Of a DNA stretch of 60,741 bases, positions 24,103-31,333 are shown in pieces. Below the pieces are notes generated by a model, which searched no databases, was not told where the DNA came from, and saw only the letters and a program-made list of their open reading frames with translations. The stretch spans positions 1 through 60,741 of the forward strand of contig CAAFXF010000065.1 in assembly GCA_900766895.1 (NCBI GenBank). Direction: 5' to 3'. The position numbers and the translations under genes are program-made. Source of the stretch: Clostridia bacterium. GTDB lineage: Bacteria; Bacillota; Clostridia; Oscillospirales; Acutalibacteraceae. The stretch's first letter is position 1; each line of letters starts with the position of its first letter.

Positions 24103-24536
24103 TTTGTTTCACCTTCTATATCAATAGTATAGTCTATATCACAGCCTGCAAAATGAACATTAAGCACGACCGCCCATTCCCCTGCCTGAACAGGAGAATT
24201 GTTTATTCCGCTTGTGGAGCCCTTGTCTGCAATAATGACAGTTTGCTCGTTAGGTTGACGGTGACAGGCACCGCGATAGCTACCGTTTTCGTCAAACGAA
24301 AGTGTAACGAGGTTTTTAACAGGCAAAAAGGACGAAACATTGACAACCGCGGTGTCACATCTTCTAAGCCCCTCGGCAACAAGACGCATTGCGCGGTCCT
24401 CGTCCTCCACCTCCTTGGGAGAATAGCTGTACCTGACAACAAGCCTATCCACACCGTCGGGCACGGTAAAGGAGTGAGATATATTTGTTTTGTCGTCGGC
24501 AGGGGTTATCCTGCCTGTGTATGAAAAAATGTTCAT
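24099..24536 (-). CDS. Unknown protein paired with a CehA-like hydrolase
   Basis: 145 residues from ATG 24536 (GTG 24545 and ATG 24539 are alternatives; the weak SD GGTG favours the last). No signal peptide or transmembrane segment. The alternation of beta-strand segments (SHSFTVPDGVDRLVVRYSYS, EWAVVLNVHFAG, YTIDIEG) suggests a beta-sandwich like the N-terminal domain fused to some CehA proteins. Its stop overlaps the CehA-like start, so it may supply that domain as a separate chain. Function not recognised. Confidence 0.6.
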   Translation of the reverse strand: MNIFSYTGRITPADDKTNISHSFTVPDGVDRLVVRYSYSPKEVEDEDRAMRLVAEGLRRCDTAVVNVSSFLPVKNLVTLSFDENGSYRGACHRQPNEQTVIIADKGSTSGINNSPVQAGEWAVVLNVHFAGCDIDYTIDIEGETK

Positions 24537-24639
24537 CATAATCACCGTATAAAAATATATACTAAATTATACCATTATATATTACGTTATGCTATTGATA
24601 AAAAGTAACAAATAATTTATAATGTTATTGGTGATAATT

Positions 24640-25530
24640 ATGAAGACAGATTTGAGAAGATGGATGAGCGACATTGACAGTGCAAAAAGCCTGTATCGGA
24701 TTACCCTGCCGGGCAGTCACGATTGCGTTACACAATATGTTCAGTTTCCCCATATCAGCAAAACGCAAAACAGCAATATATACGAACAGCTGAACATCGG
24801 CATACGCGCCCTTGACATCAGAGTGCAAAGCCGCGGCGACAGGCTGAAATGTGTGCACGGCTTTGCAAAGGCATTTAACACACCCAACCGCCTCGGCAAC
24901 CAAATGGACCTTGCGGATGTTTTGGGACATTGCTATAATTTTTTGAACAAAAATCCAAGCGAAGCAATTATTTTTCAGTTCAAAAACGACAGCAACAAGG
25001 AAAACGAAAAATGCTTTAACAACCTGTTTTACACCTACATCAAGGGCAACGAGGACAAATGGTACACCAAAAATCAGGTGCCGAGCCTTGATGAAGCAAG
25101 GGGCAAAATTGTTTTAATACGCAGGTGCAAAATGGAAGCTGATAACCCTGATTTTACAGACGACAGCACCGGGCTTGATTTTTCACGTTGGGTTGAGCAA
25201 ACAACGGCAGAGCCACAGCCGTTAATGCTTGAAACAAACAGCAGGGACAATGCAGTTTTTGTAATTCAGGACAGGTTTAAGTACAAGCCACAGCAAAGGT
25301 GGGACGACTGCCTAAAGCCGTTTTTAGATTCTATGACAGAATTTGACGGCAGGTATGTTATCAACTACACATCAACGGCAGGAGGAATAAAGGGTCCGAG
25401 GTATAACGCGTCTGTTCTTAACCCACTTGTTATGCAATACCCGCTTGACAAGGGCAAATACTACGGCACAATCTACCTTGATTTCCCAACACCCGAGCTA
25501 ACTCAAAAAATAATAGAACATAACTTCTAA
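24640..25530 (+). CDS. Phosphatidylinositol-specific phospholipase C-like protein, no signal peptide
   Basis: 296 residues from ATG 24640 after GGTGAT. PI-PLC X-domain motifs: first catalytic His in LPGSHDCVT, the metal/inositol-site pattern ALDIRVQ, second His in KCVHGF, and later YVINYTSTAGG. Bacterial PI-PLCs cleave phosphatidylinositol or GPI anchors and are normally secreted, but this N-terminus (MKTDLRRWMSDIDSAK) has no hydrophobic signal. It is divergent from the CehA-like pair across ~100 bp. Confidence 0.85.
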   Translation: MKTDLRRWMSDIDSAKSLYRITLPGSHDCVTQYVQFPHISKTQNSNIYEQLNIGIRALDIRVQSRGDRLKCVHGFAKAFNTPNRLGNQMDLADVLGHCYNFLNKNPSEAIIFQFKNDSNKENEKCFNNLFYTYIKGNEDKWYTKNQVPSLDEARGKIVLIRRCKMEADNPDFTDDSTGLDFSRWVEQTTAEPQPLMLETNSRDNAVFVIQDRFKYKPQQRWDDCLKPFLDSMTEFDGRYVINYTSTAGGIKGPRYNASVLNPLVMQYPLDKGKYYGTIYLDFPTPELTQKIIEHNF

Positions 25531-25644
25531 TTTATCCCCTCCGAGTGCTACGCACCCACCTCCCCTTGCAACAAGGGGAGGCAAAATAAGGCTCCCCTTA
25601 TGGTAAGGGGAGCTGTCGTCATTTATGACGACTGAGGGGATAAA
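25531..25644 (-). repeat. Full palindromic repeat element, copy B
   Basis: Inverted orientation relative to copy A: TTTATCCCCTCCGAGTGCT first, GACTGAGGGGATAAA last. It abuts the PI-PLC stop codon and may terminate that gene. Confidence 0.9.
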
Positions 25645-25657
25645 ACCAAAAAACAAC

Positions 25658-25698
25658 AAACGCGGATAGAACACATCAATGTTCAGTCCGCGTTTTAC
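25658..25698 (-). terminator. Terminator hairpin of the DUF1846 gene
   Basis: AAACGCGGA..GAAC / GTTC..TCCGCGTTT with a T-rich tract following on the minus strand. Its inner GAAC/GTTC part matches the hairpins at 3113 and 27198. Confidence 0.75.
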
Positions 25699-25713
25699 TT
25701 ATTAACAATATTT

Positions 25714-27168
25714 TTATCTGTCGTTGCAGGTGAGGCGGATGCCGAGCTCCTTGAGCATTTTTTCATCAACCGCCGAAAGCATAACAGAGCAATGCATTTC
25801 GCAATTGTTCAGCTTGTCGAGCTGTGCAAGAGCCTTTTTTGCATTTTCGTCCGTTACCGCTGAAATTGCAAGAGCAATAAGAATTTCGTTAATGTGAAGC
25901 TGTGGATTTTTTGCGCCGAGGTGATTTGTTTTCAGGTTTTCTATCGGCTTGATAACCTCGGGGTCGATAAGAGTAATATCATCCATATTTGCAAGCGCCT
26001 TAAGCGCATTTAGCATGGTTGCACTCACGCATCCCATAATAACAGATGTTTTGCCTGTGATAATTCTGCCATTGTCAAGCTCTATCGCAGCGGCAGGAGC
26101 ACCTGTTTTTTCTGCAAGCTCCTCGGCTGCTTCAACACACTTTCTGTCGTATGTATTGAGCAGTGCATTGTTGAGCAAAAGCTCAAGCTTGTAAATCTCG
26201 CTGTCGTTTTTTGCACCGCGTTTTTTGTTGCATTTTGCAGAAAAGTATCTGCGGATAATTTCGTTATTAGACGCCTCGCACACGGCATCATTATCAACAA
26301 TGCAGTTGCCCGCCATATTTACACCCATATCGGTAGGTGACTTGTAAGGGCATTTGCCGTAAATCTTATCAAAGGTTGCCTTGAGCACAGGGAAAATCTC
26401 TACATCACGGTTATAGTTAACGGTTGTTTCACCGTAAGCCTCAAGGTGCCACGGGTCTATCATATTAACGTCGTTAAGGTCGGCGGTTGCCGCCTCGTAC
26501 GCAATGTTGACAGGGTGATTAAGCGGAATATTCCAAATAGGAAATGTCTCAAACTTTGCGTAGCCTGCCTTAACACCTCGCTTGTTTTCGTGGTAAAGCT
26601 GTGACAGGCAGGTTGCCATTTTTCCGCTGCCGGGGCCGGGAGCAGTGATAACCACAAGCTCTCGCTCGGTTTCTATATAATCATTTTTACCGTAGCCGTC
26701 ATCCGACACAATCTTTGAAATATTATTTGGATAGCCGTCAATCAAATAATGATGATATGCCTTAATGCCTGCTGCTGCAAGCCTTTCCTCAAAAGCCAAA
26801 ACCTTTGGGGTGGCTGTGTACTTTGTAAGACAAACGGAGCCGACAAAAAGCCCCTTGCTCCTAAAAGCGTCAATAAGGCGGAACACATCAACATCATAGG
26901 TTATGCCAAGGTCGCCCCTGATTTTATTCTTTTCAATATCGTCAGCGCTGATAACCACAACAATCTCTGCCTCGTCCTTAAGCTGAAGAAGCATTTGAAG
27001 CTTGCTGTCGGGCAAAAATCCCGGCAGTACCCTGCTTGCGTGATAGTCGTCAAAAAGCTTTCCGCCGAACTCAAGATAAAGCTTTCCGCCGAATTCTGCA
27101 ATACGCTCCTTAATTCTGCTTGATTGCATAGATAAGTATTTGTCGTTATCAAAACCGATTTTGTACAT
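25714..27168 (-). CDS. DUF1846-family protein
   Basis: 484 residues from ATG 27168 (MYKIGFDNDKYL) after GAGGGGG. Conserved family landmarks are the start IGFDNDKY, YLEFGGKLFDDYHASRVLPGF, a P-loop-like APGPGSGKMATCLSQLYHE, IWNIPLNHPVNIAYEAATADL and SPTDMGVNMAG. The family is widespread in Firmicutes and structurally known, but no reaction is established. Stands alone, flanked by repeats on both sides. Confidence 0.9.
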   Translation of the reverse strand: MYKIGFDNDKYLSMQSSRIKERIAEFGGKLYLEFGGKLFDDYHASRVLPGFLPDSKLQMLLQLKDEAEIVVVISADDIEKNKIRGDLGITYDVDVFRLIDAFRSKGLFVGSVCLTKYTATPKVLAFEERLAAAGIKAYHHYLIDGYPNNISKIVSDDGYGKNDYIETERELVVITAPGPGSGKMATCLSQLYHENKRGVKAGYAKFETFPIWNIPLNHPVNIAYEAATADLNDVNMIDPWHLEAYGETTVNYNRDVEIFPVLKATFDKIYGKCPYKSPTDMGVNMAGNCIVDNDAVCEASNNEIIRRYFSAKCNKKRGAKNDSEIYKLELLLNNALLNTYDRKCVEAAEELAEKTGAPAAAIELDNGRIITGKTSVIMGCVSATMLNALKALANMDDITLIDPEVIKPIENLKTNHLGAKNPQLHINEILIALAISAVTDENAKKALAQLDKLNNCEMHCSVMLSAVDEKMLKELGIRLTCNDR

Positions 27169-27197
27169 TACATTACCCCCTCTTGCCACAAAACATC

Positions 27198-27232
27198 AAA
27201 AACAGATTAAACTCAATGTTCAATCTGTTTTT
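27198..27232. repeat. Hairpin joined to a repeat half-element
   Basis: AAAAACAGATT..AAC / GTT..AATCTGTTTTT, nearly the sequence of the stem at 3113-3147, and joined directly to TTATCCCCTC of the next repeat. Confidence 0.75.
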
Positions 27233-27282
27233 ATCCCCTCAGTCACCTGCGGTGACAGCTCCCCTTACAATAAGGGGAGCCG
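27229..27282 (+). repeat. Half palindromic repeat element
   Basis: TTTATCCCCTCAGTCACC.. through CTCCCCTTACAATAAGGGG AGCC; the second half (CCTCCCCTTG stem and GAGGGGATAAA end) is missing. It lies in the likely 5' untranslated region of the DUF1846 gene. Confidence 0.85.
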
Positions 27283-27317
27283 AGTACAATCTCTTATACC
27301 TCTTTATAAACAGACAA

Positions 27318-27342
27318 AGACAGATGCACAAAACATCTGTCT
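27318..27342. terminator. Hairpin AGACAGATG / CATCTGTCT
   Basis: Nine-bp stem with an A-rich loop, without a clear T-run. It sits at or just after the likely start site of the DUF1846 transcript, or may end transcription coming from ribU. Confidence 0.4.
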
Positions 27343-27352
27343 GTACTTACCT

Positions 27353-27381
27353 ATTATAAAGTATGGAGAGGAACTTTTCAA
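27353..27381 (-). promoter_or_regulatory. Possible SigA promoter of the DUF1846 gene
   Basis: TTGAAA (27376-27381), 17-bp spacer, TATAAT (27353-27358). It predicts a ~175-nt leader carrying three hairpins. The rest of 27382-27486 shows nothing recognisable. Confidence 0.55.
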
Positions 27382-27486
27382 TAGGTATTTTTAGTTTTTT
27401 TGATTATTTATTTTTGCGTATTCCGAGGCTTTTTAACGAAGAGTAAGGGCAAATCAGCCAATTTGAACCACGGTTCGGATTGCTCT

Positions 27487-28089
27487 TTATTGCCTACCCT
27501 TTAGGAACGGACGAAGCGGCTTGTAAATCAATGCACAGATTACAACGCTTATCAATCCCTTGATAAATGTAAACGGAACATTATAGATAAGGATTGCCAT
27601 TTCTATGCTCTTAACATTAAACAGCTCCTGATAAACTGCAAGCACTGCTTCCTTTGGCATAAAGTTGTAGTAAAACGGATAAACAACAAAGAGGTTTGAC
27701 GGATAGCTGACAAGTGCCATAGCTGCCGCACCGATTACACCGCCGAGGATTGCACTCTTTTTTGTTTTGCCCTTTTGGTAAATAAGTCCTGCCGTAAGGG
27801 TGAACACCGCACCGAGAATAAAGTTTGAAAGCTCGCCGACATATCCGCTTTTGCTTACTGCAAGGTGGATAATGTTTTTAACAAGCTCAATAAGCACACC
27901 GGCAACAGGGCCGTACGCAAATGCACCGAGAAGCGCAGGCAAATCGGAAAAGTCAAGCGCAATAAAGCTTACGGGTGACGGAATTTCCAAATACTGAAGC
28001 GCAGTTGCCACAGCGGCAAGCACACCGCTTCCTACAATAAGGTGGGTTTTGTTTGGCTTGTTTGATTTTGTGATGCTTGTTTTTGACAT
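27487..28089 (-). CDS. ribU: ECF transporter riboflavin-binding S component
   Basis: 200 residues, about six transmembrane helices, with the S-component pattern LQYLEIPSPVSFIALDFSDLPALLGAFAYGPVAGVLIELVKN. RibU captures riboflavin and works with a shared ECF ATPase/T module encoded elsewhere. The FMN riboswitch directly upstream confirms the vitamin. The start follows AGGAAAGGATT. Confidence 0.95.
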   Translation of the reverse strand: MSKTSITKSNKPNKTHLIVGSGVLAAVATALQYLEIPSPVSFIALDFSDLPALLGAFAYGPVAGVLIELVKNIIHLAVSKSGYVGELSNFILGAVFTLTAGLIYQKGKTKKSAILGGVIGAAAMALVSYPSNLFVVYPFYYNFMPKEAVLAVYQELFNVKSIEMAILIYNVPFTFIKGLISVVICALIYKPLRPFLKGRQ

Positions 28090-28121
28090 AGTTAATCCTT
28101 TCCTGCCCGGGATGGCATAAG

Positions 28122-28150
28122 AAAAACCCCAACATAAAGATATGTTGGGG
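28122..28150 (-). terminator. Riboswitch-controlled terminator
   Basis: CCCCAACATA / TATGTTGGGG stem followed by TTTTTC on the minus strand, between the FMN aptamer and ribU; the regulated expression platform. Confidence 0.88.
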
Positions 28151-28212
28151 CGAAAGACAAGCTCTGCTCACCTGCACTGCATCATAGCACAGGCAATTAA
28201 ATATCAGCTTCA

Positions 28213-28326
28213 TATTTCTTTCATCCGGACTGTAACCGTCGGTTTTGGAATTGCACCAAATCAGCTGTCTTGCGACAGGTCGTGGACTGTACCACCGGTG
28301 AGGAATTGCACCTCGCCCCGAAATAT
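28213..28326 (-). ncRNA. FMN riboswitch (RFN element)
   Basis: On the minus strand it shows the conserved blocks CGGGGCGAGGTGCAATTCC, ACCGGTGGTACAGTCC, GACCTGTCGCAAGACAGCTG, TTTGGTGCAATTCCAAAACC and CCGACGGTTACAGTCCGGAT in order. FMN binding should favour the downstream terminator and switch off riboflavin uptake. Confidence 0.97.
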
Positions 28327-28337
28327 TTTGTATTCCT

Positions 28338-28366
28338 ATAATAATATGTATCACACAATTTGTCAA
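28338..28366 (-). promoter_or_regulatory. SigA promoter of the FMN riboswitch-ribU transcript
   Basis: TTGACA (28361-28366), 17-bp spacer, TATTAT (28338-28343); the aptamer begins about 12 bp downstream. Confidence 0.82.
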
Positions 28367-28375
28367 TACCGAATA

Positions 28376-29098
28376 TTATTCTAAATTGTTTGTTATCAGC
28401 ATAATTGCCGTTAATGCGGCAACGGGAGCCGTTTGGGTACGGAGGATTCGCTTGCCGAGGGTTGCACGAACTCCGCCTGCTTTCTCTATCAGCTCTACCT
28501 CTGATTCCTCAAATCCGCCCTCGGGCCCGATAAACACTGCAACGCTTTTTGCATTTGGCTTTACGATATCTGTCAGCCTTTCGCCGCCTCCCTCGTAAAA
28601 CACTATCTTAACCTCGCTGTCGTCATCGACTACTGCTTGCTTTAAGGTTTTCATATTTTGAATTTGCGGAACTATTCCTCGTCCGCTTTGCTGTGCCGCC
28701 TCAAGTGCAATCTTTTGGTAGCGCACATTCTTTTTGCCTGCCGATTTGTCATCCGGCCTTGAAACACAGCGCTTGGTAAGCGTTGGCACAATTTCCGTTA
28801 CGCCAAGCTCAACACACTTTTGAATAATATCCTCAAGCTTACTGCTCTTTGGCACACCCTGATAGATAGTCACCCTGCATGTAGGCTCGCTTTCGCACGC
28901 CTGCTTGTAGCAAACCTTTAGGACAACCTCATCCCTTGTGATTTCCTCTATCTGACAGCCGTAGTCCTCTGCACCGCCGTCGGTAACGCAAATCATATCT
29001 CCCACACGCATACGCAGTGATTTTGCAATATGCCTTGCACTCTCGCCGTCGAGCACAATTCTTTCCCCGTCTACACTATCAACAAATAACTTTTGCAT
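28376..29098 (-). CDS. rsmE: 16S rRNA (uracil(1498)-N3)-methyltransferase RsmE
   Basis: 240-residue SPOUT enzyme methylating U1498 in the decoding region. N-terminal PUA-like part (MQKLFVDSV, ARHIAKSLRMRVGD), then the trefoil knot with EIVPTLTKRCVSR, IALEAAQQSGRG, the SAM loop VFIGPEGGFEESEVELI and TLGKRILRTQTAPVAAL. It starts 8 bp downstream of the broken DNA glycosylase gene. Confidence 0.96.
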   Translation of the reverse strand: MQKLFVDSVDGERIVLDGESARHIAKSLRMRVGDMICVTDGGAEDYGCQIEEITRDEVVLKVCYKQACESEPTCRVTIYQGVPKSSKLEDIIQKCVELGVTEIVPTLTKRCVSRPDDKSAGKKNVRYQKIALEAAQQSGRGIVPQIQNMKTLKQAVVDDDSEVKIVFYEGGGERLTDIVKPNAKSVAVFIGPEGGFEESEVELIEKAGGVRATLGKRILRTQTAPVAALTAIMLITNNLE

Positions 29099-29106
29099 TG
29101 TTCACC

Positions 29107-29925
29107 TCATAAATTATTCCTTGCCCAATGGAACAGATATTGCTGTGCTATGCCCTCAATACCCTCAAAGCTTTTGGGCAGGCCGTTTGGGTAAAGCTCC
29201 ATTACGCGCTTCATCCAAACATCAAGGGGCAGGCAGGAATAAAACTGCATACCGAACAGCAGTGCGCAGTTTGCAACCTTTTCGCCCACGCCGTAAATTT
29301 TTAACAGCTCCTTTTTTGCATCTGCAAGCGGTAGGGATTTTATGTATTAAAGGTCAATCCCTCCCCCTGCCACGCCCTTTGCAAGCGCCTCAAGATATTT
29401 TGCACGGTAGCCCGTGCCGAGCGCCTCAAAATCCTCAACGGTCAGCTCGGCAAGCCTCTGTGCAGACGGAAACGAATAATAACCATTTGCAACCTCGTCG
29501 CCGTATGCCCTGCAAAGACGCGATATAATCAGCTTAATTCTTTTAATATTGTTCTGCTGGCTGATAACAAAAGAGCAAAGCGCCTCCCAGCTGTCTTGGT
29601 TAAGAATACGAATTCCGTAATATTCATCAACAGTGGATTTGAGAAGACTGTCCTGACGGAGCCTGTCGCAGATTTCGTCATAATCCTTTTCCAAATCAAA
29701 GTAGCCCACCCAAAAGGAATTAAAAACCTCCTCGGTAGTGTTGTGAAAAATTAAGGTATCGTCCTTTTTTTCTATATGCAAAAAATGTCCGCCTGCAACT
29801 CCGCAGTACGAGCCGTCGTCCTGACGCTCCCACCTGAATGCCTGACCGCAATCAAGAGTCAGGTCTAAATCAAGGCAGGTTACACCGTCAACAATTATAT
29901 CATCATTTTGTATCTTGATGTTCAT
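29107..29925 (-). pseudogene. OGG-type 8-oxoguanine DNA glycosylase, interrupted by an in-frame TAA
   Basis: The frame from ATG 29925 reads an OGG_N-like domain (LDCGQAFRWERQDDGSY) and the first part of the HhH-GPD domain (SFVISQQNNIKRI) for 192 residues, then hits TAA at 29347-29349. Beyond it the same frame continues without shift: YIKSLPLADAKKELLKIYGV, then GEKVANCALLFG with the catalytic Lys and LPLDVWMKRVM with the catalytic Asp, ending at 29107. One nonsense codon thus removes the active site. A GTG at 29289 could start only a 60-residue fragment. Sequencing error is possible; other genes use TAA as stop. Confidence 0.88.
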
Positions 29926-30249
29926 ATCTTTTCCTCAAAATCACTATTTGTAATAATTGAATTATATCATTTTTTTGTCAAGACTGAAAGTCAAAAATAG
30001 CAATTTATACAAAAAATTCAAAAATAATTTTTGGTTGAAAACTATGTGTAAAATGTTGAAAGTTATGCATAATTCGAGTTTTCAACACTCAAAAACTGCG
30101 AATTATAGCCTTTTGGGTGCAAGTTTTACACCTTTTCCACATAGTTTTCCACATTTTTGATTTTCGACTTTTTATTACGATTTGTTATTCCAAAACGATG
30201 TCAAGAAAAAATTTCTGTAAAAAATGTAGAAAATGATGTTGCCGAATTT
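29926..30249. other. AT-rich gene-free region with large dyad and DnaA-box-like words
   Basis: Nested inverted repeats: GAAAACTATGTG (30037-30048) with CACATAGTTTTC (30138-30149), TGTAAAA (30047) with TTTTACA (30124-30130), and ATAATTCG (30069-30076) with CGAATTAT (30099-30106). TTTTCCACA, one mismatch from the DnaA box TTATCCACA, occurs at 30133 and 30145. No coding frame is convincing. Confidence 0.6.
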
Positions 30250-30280
30250 TGAATATTTTTTATGTAATTTTCAAACACTA
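30250..30280 (+). promoter_or_regulatory. Possible forespore (SigG/SigF-like) promoter of the sleB operon
   Basis: TGAATA (30250-30255), 18-bp spacer, AACACTA (30274-30280) resembles the forespore sigma factor pattern. A TATAAT at 30286 lacks a good SigA -35 box. A small GGTGCA/TGCACC stem follows. Confidence 0.35.
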
Positions 30281-30330
30281 TTTGTATAATTTGGTGCACC
30301 CAAAATATGCACCCTGAAAGGAAGCTGAAA

Positions 30331-30606
30331 ATGTTAAAGGGAGTAAACAAGCAAATACTTGAAATCACCAATCCGGAATCACCGTATTTTGAAAAAATTA
30401 TCTTTTTTGTTCGTCCCGATTCGCAGGGCTATGACGACAAAGCAATAAAAACCGAGGCTGAAAAAATATCAACATCAACTGCACTGCGACCGCCAAAGCA
30501 AAAAAGAAGCACAAAACGAATACTATTAATTGCCCTGTATGCAGGGTTGTCGGTTTTGTGCTCGGCGTGTGTGGCATTTTTGCTAAAAGATTTTAATGTT
30601 ATTTAA
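30331..30606 (+). CDS. Small single-pass membrane protein before sleB
   Basis: 91 residues from ATG 30331 (MLKGVNKQILEITNPE), chosen because GAAAGGAAG lies just before it; ATG 30307 has no SD. A soluble N-terminus ends in a basic stretch (RPPKQKRSTKR), then one transmembrane helix (ILLIALYAGLSVLCSACVAFLL) and a short outside tail. Uncharacterised; its place 17 bp before sleB suggests a role in the spore envelope. Confidence 0.7.
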   Translation: MLKGVNKQILEITNPESPYFEKIIFFVRPDSQGYDDKAIKTEAEKISTSTALRPPKQKRSTKRILLIALYAGLSVLCSACVAFLLKDFNVI

Positions 30607-30623
30607 GGAGAGACTAAAGGCTT

Positions 30624-31319
30624 ATGAAAAACAAAATTACAAAAACCGTCATTTCATTCACCCTTGCAGTAGCAATTATGCTTGGTGTTGCAGGCGCCGG
30701 CTCAATTGTATACGACAGCTTTATTAAGGAAGAGAGCATTTATGCCCTGTCAAAATTAGGCTCAAGTGGCAGCGAGGTAAAAAAGATTCAGCAAAAGCTT
30801 CAATCGCTCGGCTATTACAACGGTGCTATCGACGGAGTTTACGGAACACAAACAAGAAAAGCGGTTACGGCATTCCAAAAAAACTGCGGAATTACAGCAG
30901 ACGGCATTTGCGGAAAAACAACTCTACTGTATCTCGGCTTGGGCGACAGCGGTAATAACGGCTATACAGACGCAGATGTTGAGCTGCTTGCAAAGGTTAT
31001 CTCGGCAGAGGCAAGAGGCGAAAGCTATGAAGGTCAGGTTGCCGTCGGTGCAGTTATTCTAAACAGAGTGGCTCACCCGTCATTTCCCGATTCGCTGTCC
31101 GGAGTGGTTTATCAAAAGGGTGCATTTTCCTGCGTAAACGACAGCAACTGGTATCAGCCCGTTGCACAGTCAAGCAAGCGCGCGGCACAGGACGCCCTTA
31201 ACGGATGGGACCCGACAGGAGGGGCAATTTATTACTTTAATCCTGCAAAAACAAGTGACTCGTTTATGCACTCGCGCCCGGTAATCAAAACCATAGGCAA
31301 CCACAGATTTTGCATTTGA
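30624..31319 (+). CDS. sleB: Spore cortex-lytic enzyme SleB
   Basis: 231 residues. Signal/anchor helix (~10-30), a PG_binding_1 domain (~43-105: GSSGSEVKKIQQKLQSLGYY, GTQTRKAVTAFQK) and a C-terminal hydrolase_2 catalytic domain with ELLAKVISAEARGESYEGQV, AVILNRV, FYNPA-like YYFNPAKT and the terminal GNHRFC. It is a lytic transglycosylase that degrades cortex muramic-lactam peptidoglycan at germination; the usual partner ypeB is absent. Direct evidence that the organism sporulates. Confidence 0.93.
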   Translation: MKNKITKTVISFTLAVAIMLGVAGAGSIVYDSFIKEESIYALSKLGSSGSEVKKIQQKLQSLGYYNGAIDGVYGTQTRKAVTAFQKNCGITADGICGKTTLLYLGLGDSGNNGYTDADVELLAKVISAEARGESYEGQVAVGAVILNRVAHPSFPDSLSGVVYQKGAFSCVNDSNWYQPVAQSSKRAAQDALNGWDPTGGAIYYFNPAKTSDSFMHSRPVIKTIGNHRFCI

Positions 31320-31333
31320 GGTGACAGCGCAAT

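Noticed and set aside
29347..29349. TAA reassignment or programmed readthrough in the DNA glycosylase gene
   Set aside because: TAA ends many intact genes in this window, and no stem or special context follows the codon.
30331..30606. ATG at 30307 as the start of the small membrane protein
   Set aside because: No SD before it, while ATG 30331 follows GAAAGGAAG and begins at the conserved MLKGVNK.
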